A DNA stretch of 61,038 bases, taken from the NCBI GenBank assembly GCA_021782365.1, contig JAJXVB010000013.1:1-61038 (forward strand). Direction: 5' to 3'. Position 1 is the stretch's first letter, and each line of letters begins with the position of its first letter. This document shows positions 47,185 through 57,370 of this stretch, piece by piece. The stretch is from Pseudomonadota bacterium. GTDB taxonomy: Bacteria > Pseudomonadota > Gammaproteobacteria > Burkholderiales > Gallionellaceae. The notes below the pieces were generated by a model that saw nothing but the letters and a program-made list of their open reading frames with translations, was not told the DNA's origin and searched no databases. Made by a program: the position numbers and the translations under genes.

Positions 47185-48675
47185 ATGATTTTTGGATTAC
47201 CTGTAATTAGCGTTGCGATATGGTTGCCGATCATCTTCGGCATACTGGTTCTGGCAACCGGAGACGACAAGAACGCATCGCTCGCCCGCCTGCTCGCGCT
47301 GGCCGGGAGCCTGCTCGGGTTCGCGGTCACCTTGCCGCTCTATACAGGGTTCAATTCAACGACGAGCGCGATGCAGTTCGTCGAGCTGCACGACTGGATT
47401 CTGCGCTTCAACATACACTACTATCTTGGTGTGGACGGCATCTCCATGCTTTTCATACTTCTTAACAGCTTCTTCACGGTGATCGTGGTGATCGCGGGCT
47501 GGCGCGTCATCGAGAAGCGCGTCTCGCAATACATGGCCGCATTCCTCGTGATGTCGGGCATCGTGAACGGCGTTTTCGCGGCGCTCGACTCGATTCTTTT
47601 CTACGTGTTCTGGGAAGCGATGCTGATACCGATGTTCATCATCATCGGCGTCTGGGGCGGCCCCAACCGCATCTATGCGACGATGAAGTTCTTTCTATAC
47701 ACGCTGCTGGGCTCGCTCCTGATGCTGGTCGCGCTGATCTATCTTTACAACCTCACCGGCGGAAGCTTCTCGATACTCGACTTCCAGAAGGTCGCGATTC
47801 CGATGACCGCGCAGATCCTGATCTTCATCGCCTTCTTCTTCGCGTTCGCGGTCAAGGTCCCGATGTTCCCGGTGCATACCTGGCTGCCCGATGCGCACGT
47901 CGAGGCGCCGACAGGCGGCTCTGTCGTCCTCGCGGCGATCATGCTGAAAGTGGGCGCATACGGTTTCCTGCGCTTCTCGATGCCGATCACGCCGGATGCG
48001 AGCCACAAGCTCGCCGGCATCATGATCGCGCTTTCGCTGATTGCAATCGTCTACATCGGGCTGGTCGCGCTGATGCAGTCGGACATGAAAAAGCTGGTCG
48101 CCTATTCATCGATCTCGCACATGGGATTTGTCACGCTGGGTCTCTTCATCTTCAACGCCTACGGCATGGAAGGCGCGCTTCTGCAGATGCTCTCCCACGG
48201 TTTCGTTGCTGGCGCATTGTTCCTCTGCATAGGCGTTTTGTATGATCGCATGCATTCGAGGAAGATAGCCGATTACGGCGGCGTTGTGAACAAGATGCCG
48301 GTGTTCGCCGCATTCTTCATGCTTTTCGCGATGGCCAACAGCGGCCTGCCCGGTACCAGCGCATTCGTCGGCGAATTCATGGTGCTGATGGGGACGATCA
48401 AGGTGAATTTCTGGTATGCCTTCGCTGCGGCAACCACGCTGATCTTCGGCGCGGCATATACCCTCTGGATGTACAAGCGCGTGATCTTCGGCAAGGTCTC
48501 CAATTCCCATGTGGAAGAGCTGACTGACATCAATGCGCGGGAAATCCTGATCCTGGCGTTGCTGACCGTGTTTGTGCTGGGCATGGGCGTCTACCCTCTG
48601 CCCGTCGGAGAAATCCTGCACGCATCGGTGAACGACCTGCTGGTGCATGTTGCGCAATCGAAGCTGCCTTTGTAA
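47185..48675 (+). CDS. nuoM: NADH-quinone oxidoreductase subunit M
   Basis: A 496-residue antiporter-like proton channel of 14 segments, with FYVFWEAMLIPMFIIIGVWGG (channel Glu) and FAVKVPMFPVHTWLPDAHVEAPTGGSVVLA (channel Lys). It follows nuoL by 53 bases. Confidence 0.97.
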   Translation: MIFGLPVISVAIWLPIIFGILVLATGDDKNASLARLLALAGSLLGFAVTLPLYTGFNSTTSAMQFVELHDWILRFNIHYYLGVDGISMLFILLNSFFTVIVVIAGWRVIEKRVSQYMAAFLVMSGIVNGVFAALDSILFYVFWEAMLIPMFIIIGVWGGPNRIYATMKFFLYTLLGSLLMLVALIYLYNLTGGSFSILDFQKVAIPMTAQILIFIAFFFAFAVKVPMFPVHTWLPDAHVEAPTGGSVVLAAIMLKVGAYGFLRFSMPITPDASHKLAGIMIALSLIAIVYIGLVALMQSDMKKLVAYSSISHMGFVTLGLFIFNAYGMEGALLQMLSHGFVAGALFLCIGVLYDRMHSRKIADYGGVVNKMPVFAAFFMLFAMANSGLPGTSAFVGEFMVLMGTIKVNFWYAFAAATTLIFGAAYTLWMYKRVIFGKVSNSHVEELTDINAREILILALLTVFVLGMGVYPLPVGEILHASVNDLLVHVAQSKLPL

Positions 48676-48717
48676 GCCGCAATGGCAAGCGGAAGTAACT
48701 AATTTTCGAGGTTATAT

Positions 48718-50166
48718 ATGAACTTGATGGCCAATCTGTTGCCTGCCGCTGCGGAAATCTTCCTGCTGGTGATGGTGTGTTTCATCCTGATATTCGACCT
48801 GCTGCTGAAGCAGAACAAGATATACACTTATCTCTTCGTCCAGCTCACGCTGCTAGGCTGTTCTCTGGTCACGGTGGGCACGCACGAACGCGGGGTGTTT
48901 TACGCTTTCAACGGCATGTTCGTTGACGACCTTTTGTCGGACGTGCTGAAGATGCTGAGCTACCTCGGCATGTCCATGGTGCTCGTTTATTCGCGCCAGT
49001 ATCTTCTGCTGCGCGGATTGTTCACGGGAGAATTCCTGGTGCTCGCACTCTTCGCGCTGCTTGGCATGAACGTGATGATCTCGGCCAACCATTTCCTGAC
49101 GCTGTATCTGGGTCTCGAACTGCTCTCATTGAGCCTCTATGCGATGGTTGCGCTGCAACGCGATTCCGCGATTGCGACCGAGGCGGCGATGAAGTATTTC
49201 GTGTTGGGCGCACTCGCCTCAGGCCTGCTGCTCTACGGCATGTCGATGATATATGGCGCGACCGGAAGTCTCGAGCTTGGAGTGATATCGAATGCGATCC
49301 ATCAGGGCGTGCAGGACAAGGCGCTGCTTGCGTTCGGCCTCGTGTTCATCGTGTCCGGCCTCGCGTTCAAACTCGGCGTGGTGCCCTTCCACATGTGGGT
49401 GCCGGACGTGTATCACGGCGCGCCCACCGCGATGACGCTGCTGATCGGATCCGTGCCCAAGCTCGCGGCCTTTGCATTCACGGTGCGCATCCTGGTCGAA
49501 GGACTGCAGGGGCTTTCAACAGACTGGACCGGGATGCTGGTGGTGCTGGCGATTGCATCGATGGCGCTGGGCAACCTTTCCGCAATCGCACAGACCAACA
49601 TCAAGCGCATGTTCGCGTATTCGACGATCACACACATGGGCTTCATGCTGCTCGGGCTGATCAGCGGCGGTATCGAGGGCTATGGTTCCGCGATGTTCTA
49701 TACGGTGGTCTACATGATCATGTCGCTCGGCGGCTTCGGCATGATCATGATGCTCTCGCGCGCAGGCTTCGAGGCTGACACGCTAAACGACTTCAAGGGC
49801 CTGAATCAGCGCAGCCCATGGCTCGCTTTCATGATGATGCTGCTGATGCTTTCGATGGCGGGCATCCCGCCCACCGTGGGCTTCTATGCAAAGTTCGCCG
49901 TGCTGAATGCGGTCGTCCAGGCGGGATATACCTGGCTTGCGGTGATCTCAGTCCTGTTCTCACTGATCGGCGCCTTCTACTATCTGCGCATCATTAAGCT
50001 GATGTATTTCGACACGCCCGAAAGCCATGTTCCCATCGCCGTCGAGTCCGATACGGGCCTCCTGATGACGCTGAACGGCCTGGGCGTGCTGCTGCTGGGC
50101 CTGATGCCGGGCACCCTGATGTCGATATGCGCGGTGTCGGTCAGACAGTCCCTGCTGTTGCATTAA
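48718..50166 (+). CDS. nuoN: NADH-quinone oxidoreductase subunit N
   Basis: A 482-residue third antiporter-like subunit, with [22 protein letters not shown] and [35 protein letters not shown]. It closes the complete nuoA-N set. A small GC-rich inverted sequence (ACCCC/GGGGT) follows the stop but has no T-run. Confidence 0.97.
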   Translation: MNLMANLLPAAAEIFLLVMVCFILIFDLLLKQNKIYTYLFVQLTLLGCSLVTVGTHERGVFYAFNGMFVDDLLSDVLKMLSYLGMSMVLVYSRQYLLLRGLFTGEFLVLALFALLGMNVMISANHFLTLYLGLELLSLSLYAMVALQRDSAIATEAAMKYFVLGALASGLLLYGMSMIYGATGSLELGVISNAIHQGVQDKALLAFGLVFIVSGLAFKLGVVPFHMWVPDVYHGAPTAMTLLIGSVPKLAAFAFTVRILVEGLQGLSTDWTGMLVVLAIASMALGNLSAIAQTNIKRMFAYSTITHMGFMLLGLISGGIEGYGSAMFYTVVYMIMSLGGFGMIMMLSRAGFEADTLNDFKGLNQRSPWLAFMMMLLMLSMAGIPPTVGFYAKFAVLNAVVQAGYTWLAVISVLFSLIGAFYYLRIIKLMYFDTPESHVPIAVESDTGLLMTLNGLGVLLLGLMPGTLMSICAVSVRQSLLLH

Positions 50167-50194
50167 CCCCCGTCCGGGGTCATTTGGGGGTGAT

Positions 50195-50740
50195 GTGAAT
50201 CTGCAGGAGACCTGTATCGACTCGGAGCTTGTGTACGAAGGCAAGCTTTTGCATGTGCGAAGAGACCATGTGCGCCTTCCGGATGGCGGCACGAGCGTTC
50301 GCGAATACGTGAACCATCCTGGCGCCGTTGCCGTGCTGCCTCTGCTGGACAACGGCAGCCTCATCATGGAGCGCCAGCACCGTTACCCGCTGCATCGCGA
50401 TTTCTTCGAGATACCGGCTGGCAAGATCGATCCAGGAGAAGACATACTCGAAACGGGAAAGCGCGAGCTTCTTGAGGAGACGGGTTATGCCGCGGGAGAA
50501 TGGGTTCATCTGGTAACGACCTATCCCTGCATAGGGTACGGAAACGAGCGCATAGAATATTTTCTTGCGCGCGGCCTGGAGTTGCAGCAGGCGAACCCGG
50601 ACGAGGGAGAGCACCTGGAAGTCTTCGAGTTGCCCTTCGCAAAAGCCCTGGAGTGGGTGAGGATGGGCAGAATAGACGACAGCAAGACCATCATCGGCCT
50701 GCTTTGGCTGGACAAGCATTTAAGCGGCTGGAAGATTTGA
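50195..50740 (+). CDS. Nudix hydrolase, ADP-ribose pyrophosphatase-like
   Basis: A 181-residue Nudix protein. The Nudix box runs AGKIDPGEDILETGKRELLE then ETGY, with the metal-binding REx2EE glutamates in place. The overall pattern with VNHPGAVAVLPLLDNG and the EIPAGK entry fits ADP-ribose pyrophosphatases that split ADP-ribose to AMP and ribose 5-phosphate. It starts at GTG after GGGGGTGAT, 28 bases behind nuoN, so it may share the nuo transcript. Confidence 0.88.
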   Translation: MNLQETCIDSELVYEGKLLHVRRDHVRLPDGGTSVREYVNHPGAVAVLPLLDNGSLIMERQHRYPLHRDFFEIPAGKIDPGEDILETGKRELLEETGYAAGEWVHLVTTYPCIGYGNERIEYFLARGLELQQANPDEGEHLEVFELPFAKALEWVRMGRIDDSKTIIGLLWLDKHLSGWKI

Positions 50741-50828
50741 CTGCATCGGCATATTTGATGTAATTTCGACAGCTTTGACGGCGGGCGTAGCCTGCTCTTG
50801 ACGCGACAGAATTCGAAACGGCAGAAAA

Positions 50829-52031
50829 ATGGAAAATCTCAAGATAAATAGCGATACGCTCTTCATACTTCTCGGTGCGATCATGGTGCTGGCGATGCAC
50901 GCGGGTTTCGCCTTCCTGGAGCTTGGCACGGTGCGCAAGAAAAATCAGGTGAATGCGCTCGTCAAGATACTCACCGATTTTGCCGTTTCGACACTTGCCT
51001 ATTTCTTCATCGGTTATGCGATCGCCTATGGCGTGAACTTCTTCGACGGCGCCGATGTGCTCGCACAGAAGAGCGGCTTTGAACTGGTCAAGTTTTTCTT
51101 CCTGCTGACCTTTGCCGCGGCGATCCCCGCGATCGTCTCGGGCGGCATCGCAGAACGCGCGAAGTTCAATCCGCAGATGGCGGCGACCTTCATGCTGGTC
51201 GGTTTCGTGTATCCGTTCTTCGAGGGCATCGCGTGGAATCACCGCTTTGGCATACAGGACTGGTTGCACAGCACATTCGGCGCGGAATTCCATGATTTTG
51301 CAGGCTCCGTGGTGGTGCATGCGGTGGGCGGCTGGATAGGCCTGGCCGCTGTGCTGCTGTTGGGTGCGCGTCGCGGGCGCTACAACAAGGATGGGCAGAT
51401 CGCAGCGCATCCTCCCTCGAGCATTCCTTTCCTCGCACTCGGCGCTTGGATACTTACGGTGGGCTGGTTCGGCTTCAACGTGATGTCGGCTCAGACCATC
51501 AACAACATCAGCGGTCTCGTCGCGGTGAACTCTCTGATGGCGATGGTGGGAGGCACGCTCGCTGCGCTTTGGATGGGAAAGAACGACCCAGGCTTCGTGC
51601 ATAACGGACCGCTCGCGGGACTGGTCGCGGTTTGCGCAGGATCGGATCTGATGCATCCCATAGGCGCGCTGGCTGTGGGCGTCGTTGCAGGCGGATTATT
51701 CGTGGTGATGTTCACCTGGACTCAGAACCGCTGGAAGATCGACGACGTGCTGGGCGTATGGCCGCTTCACGGCCTGTGCGGCGCTTGGGGCGGAATAGCC
51801 GCCGGCATCTTCGGACTCAAGGCCCTGGGTGGAGTCGGCGGCGTGAGCTTCATGTCGCAGCTCACCGGCACGTTGATGGGCATCGCGATCGCCTTTGCGG
51901 GAGGTTATGCGGTGTACGGCATGCTCAAGAAGACGGTCGGCATACGCCTTGAGCATGAAGAAGAATTCAATGGTGCCGATCTCAGCATACACAAGATAAG
52001 CGCGACCCCGGAGCGCGAGTCTGGCTGGTAA
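50829..52031 (+). CDS. amt: Ammonium transporter, Amt family
   Basis: A 400-residue transporter with eleven membrane segments expected. The protein shows MHAGFAFLELGTVRKKN, the SGGIAERAKF block, the first conserved pore histidine in GSVVVHAVGGWIGLAAVLLLGARRGRY and the second in WPLHGLCGAWGGIAAGIFG. It takes up ammonium for assimilation. No P-II (glnK) gene accompanies it here. Confidence 0.93.
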   Translation: MENLKINSDTLFILLGAIMVLAMHAGFAFLELGTVRKKNQVNALVKILTDFAVSTLAYFFIGYAIAYGVNFFDGADVLAQKSGFELVKFFFLLTFAAAIPAIVSGGIAERAKFNPQMAATFMLVGFVYPFFEGIAWNHRFGIQDWLHSTFGAEFHDFAGSVVVHAVGGWIGLAAVLLLGARRGRYNKDGQIAAHPPSSIPFLALGAWILTVGWFGFNVMSAQTINNISGLVAVNSLMAMVGGTLAALWMGKNDPGFVHNGPLAGLVAVCAGSDLMHPIGALAVGVVAGGLFVVMFTWTQNRWKIDDVLGVWPLHGLCGAWGGIAAGIFGLKALGGVGGVSFMSQLTGTLMGIAIAFAGGYAVYGMLKKTVGIRLEHEEEFNGADLSIHKISATPERESGW

Positions 52032-52050
52032 TGCTGTTGATTGTCTGCTG

Positions 52051-54651
52051 CTATTCACCATGCGAGCGCAGCATGCGATAGGCCGAGCGCTTGATCATGT
52101 CGTTTAACAGCAGCCAGGCAAAGGCATAAGCCCATATCCATAGCGCATGGTTCCAGCCGATCGCGGTAACCATGAAACCGTAGACCACGATCAGGGTGCC
52201 GGCGACGGCCGACCAGAAGCTGGCGTGTACCAGCAGCGGCGCGGGAAACGGGCGCTTCCAGAACCAGTCGTCGGTGCGGGTCAGGAACACGGTGGCATGG
52301 CCCGCCACCAGCAGCTTGAGGAAGATCATCGACTGGATCATTTCCTTGGAGAATCCCATTTCCATGAGGATGTAGAACAGGCCGAACGATGCAACCACGC
52401 CGATCAGGCCGAGCAGGGTGGACACACCCAGCAATTCGCGCATGCTCCAGCGGACTGGTTCCTTCTGCACCCTGGTGTTGTCGTAGGCGATGGTCAGGAT
52501 GGGCAGATCGTTGAGCAGCGCCAGCAGGATGATCATCAGCGCCGTCACCGGGTAGAAATTGAACAGCACGATGCTGAGCGTCATGAACAGGATCACCCGT
52601 ATCGTCTCCGCAATGCGGTAGATGGAATAGCTCTTCATGCGCTCAAAGGTGATGCGCGCTTCCTTCACTGCATCGTTGATCACGGAGAGACCTTGCGCGG
52701 TGAGGATAATGTCGGCCGCGGCGCGCGCCGCATCGGTGGCGTTGGATACCGCAATGCCGCAGTCCGCGCGCTTGAGCGCCGGAGCGTCGTTGACGCCGTC
52801 GCCGGTCATTGCCACAATGTGGCCGGCCTTCTGTAAAGTGTCGACAATGCGGTATTTGTCCTCAGGCACCACCTCGGCAAAAATGGTTACCTGCTCGATC
52901 ATTTCGACGATCGCCGATTCATGGGTGTGAAGGAATTCGCGCTCGAGCAGGCTGGTGTCATACATCGAGGAAACGGTAGACATCACCTCCTTGGCAAAGC
53001 TTGCCGCATCGCCTTGGGGGACTTCAGGCTTGAGCCTCTGGTAGATCGCGGCGGACAGCACTTCCGCCAATGTTAGCAATTCGTTGCTGGCGCGGCCGGA
53101 TAACTGCGATGAGCGCAGTGCATGAGGCGGCAGGCCGAGTATGTTGCCGATCTCGCGCGCGATGGCCACATTGTCGCCGGTGACCATTTTTACCTTGACG
53201 CCGTGCTCGGTCAGGTCTGAGATCACTGCGCGCGAATCGTCGCGTGGCGGGTCATACAGCGGGATCAGTCCGATCAGCGAAAATTTGCCAGTCGTTCTGC
53301 GTCCAACCGCCAAGGTACGATAACCCTTGGCCGCGAGCAGGTCGACCATCCTGTGGATATTCTGCGCCGTCTCCGCATCCAGTCCGGCCATCTCGACCAA
53401 CACCTGAGGCGCACCCTTGACTGCGCTGAATTCTTGTGTGCCCAGTTCGACCCTGGCCTCGGTCCGCTTGTTTACGGGGTCGAACGGCATGAAAGAATTC
53501 TGCTTCCAGCTCTTCAAGTCGAGGTCCTGGAGATGTTCGTCGATGTAATGGAAGATTGGCAACTCAATCGGATCGCGGTTCTCCGGCTTGGAGGCAAGAG
53601 CCGCCGTCAGGAATAGGGCGCGTTCGTCATAGCCATCGAACACCACTGGTTCCGCTACCTGCATTTCGTTGCGGGTCAGCGTGCCGGTCTTGTCTGAACA
53701 GAACACGTCCACGCCGGCCAGTTCCTCGATTGCCGTCAGGCGAGATACGATGGCCTGGCGCCGCGCCAGGTTAACTGCGCCAACCGCCATGGTCACCGAC
53801 AGCACCGCCGGTAGCGCTACGGGGATTGCGGCAACGGTCAGCACCAGCGAAAAGCGTGCGATTTCCAGCATGGGCTGGTGCCGGAACAGCGCGACCAGGA
53901 TGATGACGGTGATCAGCGCAACGGTGATGAGGATCAGGAAATTGCCGATGCGGATCACCATTTTCTGGAAATGGCTGCGTTCCTCCAGACTGGCCTTCGC
54001 CACCAGTGAAACTACGGTCTGGAAATTGGTGTTGCTGCCGGTATTGACCACTACCGCCAGCATCTCACCCTGCTTGACGATGGTGTTGGCATAGGCAAGC
54101 TCGCCGCTTTCCTTGCTTGCTGGCAGTGATTCCCCCGTCAGCGCGGATTGGTCGATGAGCAGGTATCCCCCTTGCAGCAGCTGCACGTCAGCCGGCACGA
54201 TATTGCCGATGCGCAGCTTGACGATGTCTCCGGGCACCAAGTCGCGCGCAGGGATGGTATTGAAAGCCCCCTCCCGCAATACGATCACTTCGTTGGCAAG
54301 GCGCTGCTTGAGAGCCTTCAGCGCGTTGAGCGCGCGGTGCTCCTGGAAGAAATCGAGTCCGGCGTTGACCAGCAGCATCACCGTGATGATGGCGAAGTCA
54401 TCCCACTTCTGCACTGCGGCAGACAGGATCGCCGCGACTTCGATCATCCACGGGATCGGCCCCCAGAAGCGGCGGAAGAGGCGATGCCACAGCGGTTCTT
54501 CCTTTTCCTCGATTTCGTTGTAGCCGAACTGCGCCATTCTGCGCTGAACTTCGGCAGAGCTTAGTCCTATCGTTGCATCCACTTGCAGGCGGCCTAGGGT
54601 TTCCGCAGCCGGGAGTTGCGCATAGTCGTCCGTTTTCATGAAACTTTCCAT
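52051..54651 (-). CDS. Plasma-membrane-type proton-exporting P-type ATPase (P3A)
   Basis: An 866-residue pump. The phosphorylated aspartate is in CSDKTGTLTRNEM, the actuator motif is LTGESLP, the hinge is MTGDGVNDAPALKRADCGIAVS, and the fourth segment PVALPAVLSVTMAVGAVNLARRQAIVSRLTAIEELAGVDVF matches fungal and plant proton ATPases. It exports protons at the cost of ATP and may help in pH balance. A second ATG at 54639 is possible. It stands alone, with a long gap upstream. Confidence 0.92.
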   Translation of the reverse strand: MESFMKTDDYAQLPAAETLGRLQVDATIGLSSAEVQRRMAQFGYNEIEEKEEPLWHRLFRRFWGPIPWMIEVAAILSAAVQKWDDFAIITVMLLVNAGLDFFQEHRALNALKALKQRLANEVIVLREGAFNTIPARDLVPGDIVKLRIGNIVPADVQLLQGGYLLIDQSALTGESLPASKESGELAYANTIVKQGEMLAVVVNTGSNTNFQTVVSLVAKASLEERSHFQKMVIRIGNFLILITVALITVIILVALFRHQPMLEIARFSLVLTVAAIPVALPAVLSVTMAVGAVNLARRQAIVSRLTAIEELAGVDVFCSDKTGTLTRNEMQVAEPVVFDGYDERALFLTAALASKPENRDPIELPIFHYIDEHLQDLDLKSWKQNSFMPFDPVNKRTEARVELGTQEFSAVKGAPQVLVEMAGLDAETAQNIHRMVDLLAAKGYRTLAVGRRTTGKFSLIGLIPLYDPPRDDSRAVISDLTEHGVKVKMVTGDNVAIAREIGNILGLPPHALRSSQLSGRASNELLTLAEVLSAAIYQRLKPEVPQGDAASFAKEVMSTVSSMYDTSLLEREFLHTHESAIVEMIEQVTIFAEVVPEDKYRIVDTLQKAGHIVAMTGDGVNDAPALKRADCGIAVSNATDAARAAADIILTAQGLSVINDAVKEARITFERMKSYSIYRIAETIRVILFMTLSIVLFNFYPVTALMIILLALLNDLPILTIAYDNTRVQKEPVRWSMRELLGVSTLLGLIGVVASFGLFYILMEMGFSKEMIQSMIFLKLLVAGHATVFLTRTDDWFWKRPFPAPLLVHASFWSAVAGTLIVVYGFMVTAIGWNHALWIWAYAFAWLLLNDMIKRSAYRMLRSHGE

Positions 54652-55229
54652 GTCTGCTCACCCACCCCCATATTGCTCGTTGCTGCCTTGCCTACATAAC
54701 GACAATGCTGGATGGCACCGCAAAGCCACATTCGTATGATATATGCTATTGTGGGTAGCGCATGCACATTAAAGTTCCGTGAAGCGCTCCTGTTATCTTT
54801 GCTTTGATGATGATTGAATGCTTGGCGCCATATTCTCAGATTGCTTCTCAACAATGATAGGTTAATTCCTAGAAGAAAAAGAATATTTCTGTTTGTTCAC
54901 AAAATCTGTGGATAACTCTGTTGAAAAGTCTGGTGATTTTGCTTTCAAGGTGGCGAGCCGCAAGGCTTTTTCTTGGATTGCTCAATTTACTAACAAAAAA
55001 TAATCATTAAAAAACAATTAGTTAATGTAACTTCGTGCGAGACAAGTCGATGCGCTTGGCCCCATGCTTTATTCCGCCTGGGTTTGTGAATAAAGTCGGC
55101 TTGTCAATATGATTTTGAGAATTTTTCCGGATTGACAGGGATTGAAAAAATCGCAATTCGAATCAATATGTTGAGATAGGGGTGTGAGTATTTTGCACGC
55201 TTCTTGTTGCAGCATGAAAAGCCGTCTTG
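54652..55229. other. AT-rich intergenic region
   Basis: A 578-base gap between the divergent-facing proton ATPase gene (its promoter side) and the end of folB. No convincing gene is seen; small open frames lack ribosome-binding sites and family resemblance. It holds a DnaA-box match at 54907-54915, a run of A/T around 54985-55025 and a small hairpin with a T-tract (GAGCC-GCAA-GGCTT then TTT, 54955-54971). Confidence 0.6.
54907..54915 (-). promoter_or_regulatory. DnaA-box match (TTATCCACA)
   Basis: The plus strand reads TGTGGATAA, the exact complement of the consensus DnaA box TTATCCACA, in AT-rich DNA. A single box is not an origin. It may be chance or a DnaA regulatory or titration site. 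Confidence 0.35.
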
Positions 55230-55580
55230 CTATCGCTCCCTTTCGATGCAAACTCCAACCATCTTACAGTTGCGCAGCGCCTGCAGCTTGGCCACGCTCA
55301 CCTTGACCCAGGGAGCTCCGAAATCCTTGAGAATGATTTGCGCTATGTGTTCGGCCAGCGTTTCCACCAGCGAGAAGTGCCCATCGCTCAGCACGCGCTG
55401 AATGTGCTGGGCGACGTTCGCATAGTCCAGCGCATCGTTGATGTCGTCGCTATGGCAGGCGCGGCTGTTGGGCAAAGCGATTTCAAGGTCGAGCTGCAGC
55501 GTTTGCGGCACATGCTTTTCCCGCTCGTAGATGCCGATCAGTGTGGTGACTTTAAGTTCGCGTATGAAGATGATGTCCAT
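55230..55580 (-). CDS. folB: Dihydroneopterin aldolase
   Basis: A 116-residue enzyme of folate synthesis that cleaves dihydroneopterin to hydroxymethyl-dihydropterin. Typical are IFIRELKVTTLIGIYERE, DDINDALDYANVAQHI, LVETLAEHIA with the active Glu region, and VKVSVAKLQAL. The start is ATG 55580; the upstream ATG at 55607 would overlap the plsY promoter region. Confidence 0.95.
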   Translation of the reverse strand: MDIIFIRELKVTTLIGIYEREKHVPQTLQLDLEIALPNSRACHSDDINDALDYANVAQHIQRVLSDGHFSLVETLAEHIAQIILKDFGAPWVKVSVAKLQALRNCKMVGVCIERER

Positions 55581-55684
55581 GCTGTAGTGCCCGCGCCTTG
55601 AAGGCATGGGATGAATTGGGGTTGATTTGCGGATGCTGTCCGTTCAAGTAGAATTCCTCATTTGCGCATTTTAAGGTATTACTG

Positions 55685-56275
55685 ATGTTGAATCTGCTTT
55701 TTGTTCTTCTGGCTTATCTGATGGGCTCGATTTCCTTTGCGGTCGTGACAAGCCGGGCATTCGGCATCGCCGACCCGCGCACCTATGGTTCCGGGAATCC
55801 GGGAGCGACCAATGTGCTGCGCAGCGGCAAGAAGCTGGCTGCCGCGCTGACGCTTTTGGGCGATGCTGCAAAAGGCTGGGTGGCGGTGATGATGGCGAGG
55901 CATTTTTCCCTGGCCGAAACCGAGGTCGCAATGATTGCGCTGGCCGTGTTTTTGGGCCATCTTTTCCCGATATTCCTTGGATTCAAGGGGGGGAAGGGAG
56001 TGGCGACCGCGCTTGGCGTGCTGCTCGCGTTGAACGCATGGCTTGGACTTGCAGCGCTGGCAACCTGGCTCGCGATGGCGCTTGTGTTCCGCTACTCATC
56101 CCTTTCCGCGCTGACTGCGGCTTTATGCGCGCCTGTCTATGCGGCCCTCCTGGGGCTGCCGCGAGGCTGGGTTTGGGCATGCGTGCTCATGTCCTTGCTG
56201 CTCGTCTGGAGGCACAAGAGCAATATCCTGAATCTGCTCTCCGGGCGTGAAACCCGCATCGGCAAGAAGACATAG
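55685..56275 (+). CDS. plsY: Glycerol-3-phosphate acyltransferase
   Basis: A 196-residue membrane enzyme that moves the acyl group from acyl phosphate to glycerol 3-phosphate, the first step of phospholipid synthesis. Motifs: [35 protein letters not shown], the GDAAKGW segment and [15 protein letters not shown]. folB, tsaD and plsY are frequent neighbours in proteobacteria. Here an insertion of three genes (56333-59699) separates plsY from tsaD. Confidence 0.95.
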   Translation: MLNLLFVLLAYLMGSISFAVVTSRAFGIADPRTYGSGNPGATNVLRSGKKLAAALTLLGDAAKGWVAVMMARHFSLAETEVAMIALAVFLGHLFPIFLGFKGGKGVATALGVLLALNAWLGLAALATWLAMALVFRYSSLSALTAALCAPVYAALLGLPRGWVWACVLMSLLLVWRHKSNILNLLSGRETRIGKKT

Positions 56276-56332
56276 CTTTCAATCCTGAGTATTATAATAT
56301 GGTAATATTCAGTCTCAACATTCGGAGTAATC

Positions 56333-57370
56333 ATGCGTCCGGCACAGCTTCAGGCGGTACTTGATCGGGAATTCATCAGCGCGAGCGAGGGGCAGCATAC
56401 CCCGGTCATGCTCTGGGGACCTCCCGGCGTCGGCAAATCCCAGATCATCGCAGGCGTGGCGGCGCGCCATGGCGCGCCAGTGATAGACATACGCTTGTCG
56501 CAGATGGAGCCGTCCGATTTGCGCGGCATTCCCTTCAGAGTCGACAGTCTCGTGGAATGGGCCGTCCCCGCGATGCTGCCCGATGCCGAGAGACACGGAA
56601 AGGCCGGCATCCTGTTTCTGGATGAAATCACTTCGGCTCCTCCCAGCGTTTCCGCAGCGGCCTATCAACTGATACTTGATCGCCGCCTTGGAGCATACGA
56701 GGTGCCGGATGGATGGGCGATATTCGCGGCAGGCAACCGCCAGGGAGATCGTGGCGTGACCTATGCGATGCCTGCCCCTTTGGCCAACCGCTTCTCCCAT
56801 TTCGAGGTCGAGGCCAACCTCGATGACTGGGTGGCATGGGCGTATGAAAACGATATAGACGAAAGGCTGATCGGTTTCCTGCGCTTCCGCCCGGAGAGGC
56901 TTTTCGATTTCGATCCTGCCCACAATCCCGTGGCTTTCCCGAGCCCGCGCTCGTGGGAATTTGCACATCGCGCGCTGCAGAAATTCGACAACACGCCCCT
57001 CCTTCTGGCAACCCTGCAGGCTTGCGTGGGTCCTGCCGCCGGTCTCGAGCTCAACGCATTCGTCGAGAACCTTGACCGCATGCCGGATCTCGATGCGATA
57101 TTGCGAGGCGAGGAAGTCCCCGTGCCGCGGGAAGTCGATCTGCAGTATGCCGTCGCTTCCGCACTGGTAGGGCGGGCGGCGCGCGCCAAGGGCAGCAGCG
57201 ATGCGCGCGAAACATACGGGCGCATATTGGATTATGCGGGCCGTTTCCCGCTTCGCGAGATGGGCGTGATGCTGGTCTCCGACATGCACCGCGCGATAGG
57301 GCAGCAGCTCTTCTCCGTGCCGCAGTTCTCCGCATGGGCGAATTCGGTGGCCGACGTGATGCTTTATTGA
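56333..57370 (+). CDS. MoxR-family AAA ATPase
   Basis: A 345-residue AAA+ ATPase. Walker A is GPPGVGKSQIIAG (about residues 28-40), Walker B is ILFLDEITSAPPSV, and sensor-1 FAAGNRQGDRG follows. MoxR proteins work as chaperones with VWA-domain partners to insert cofactors or remodel complexes. Its stop overlaps the start of the VWA gene (TGATG), as expected for such a pair. Confidence 0.9.
   Translation: MRPAQLQAVLDREFISASEGQHTPVMLWGPPGVGKSQIIAGVAARHGAPVIDIRLSQMEPSDLRGIPFRVDSLVEWAVPAMLPDAERHGKAGILFLDEITSAPPSVSAAAYQLILDRRLGAYEVPDGWAIFAAGNRQGDRGVTYAMPAPLANRFSHFEVEANLDDWVAWAYENDIDERLIGFLRFRPERLFDFDPAHNPVAFPSPRSWEFAHRALQKFDNTPLLLATLQACVGPAAGLELNAFVENLDRMPDLDAILRGEEVPVPREVDLQYAVASALVGRAARAKGSSDARETYGRILDYAGRFPLREMGVMLVSDMHRAIGQQLFSVPQFSAWANSVADVMLY

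Noticed and set aside
50160..50192. Terminator after nuoN from the ACCCC/GGGGT repeat
   Set aside because: Stem of five pairs with no T-run; the Nudix gene follows at once, so read-through is more likely.
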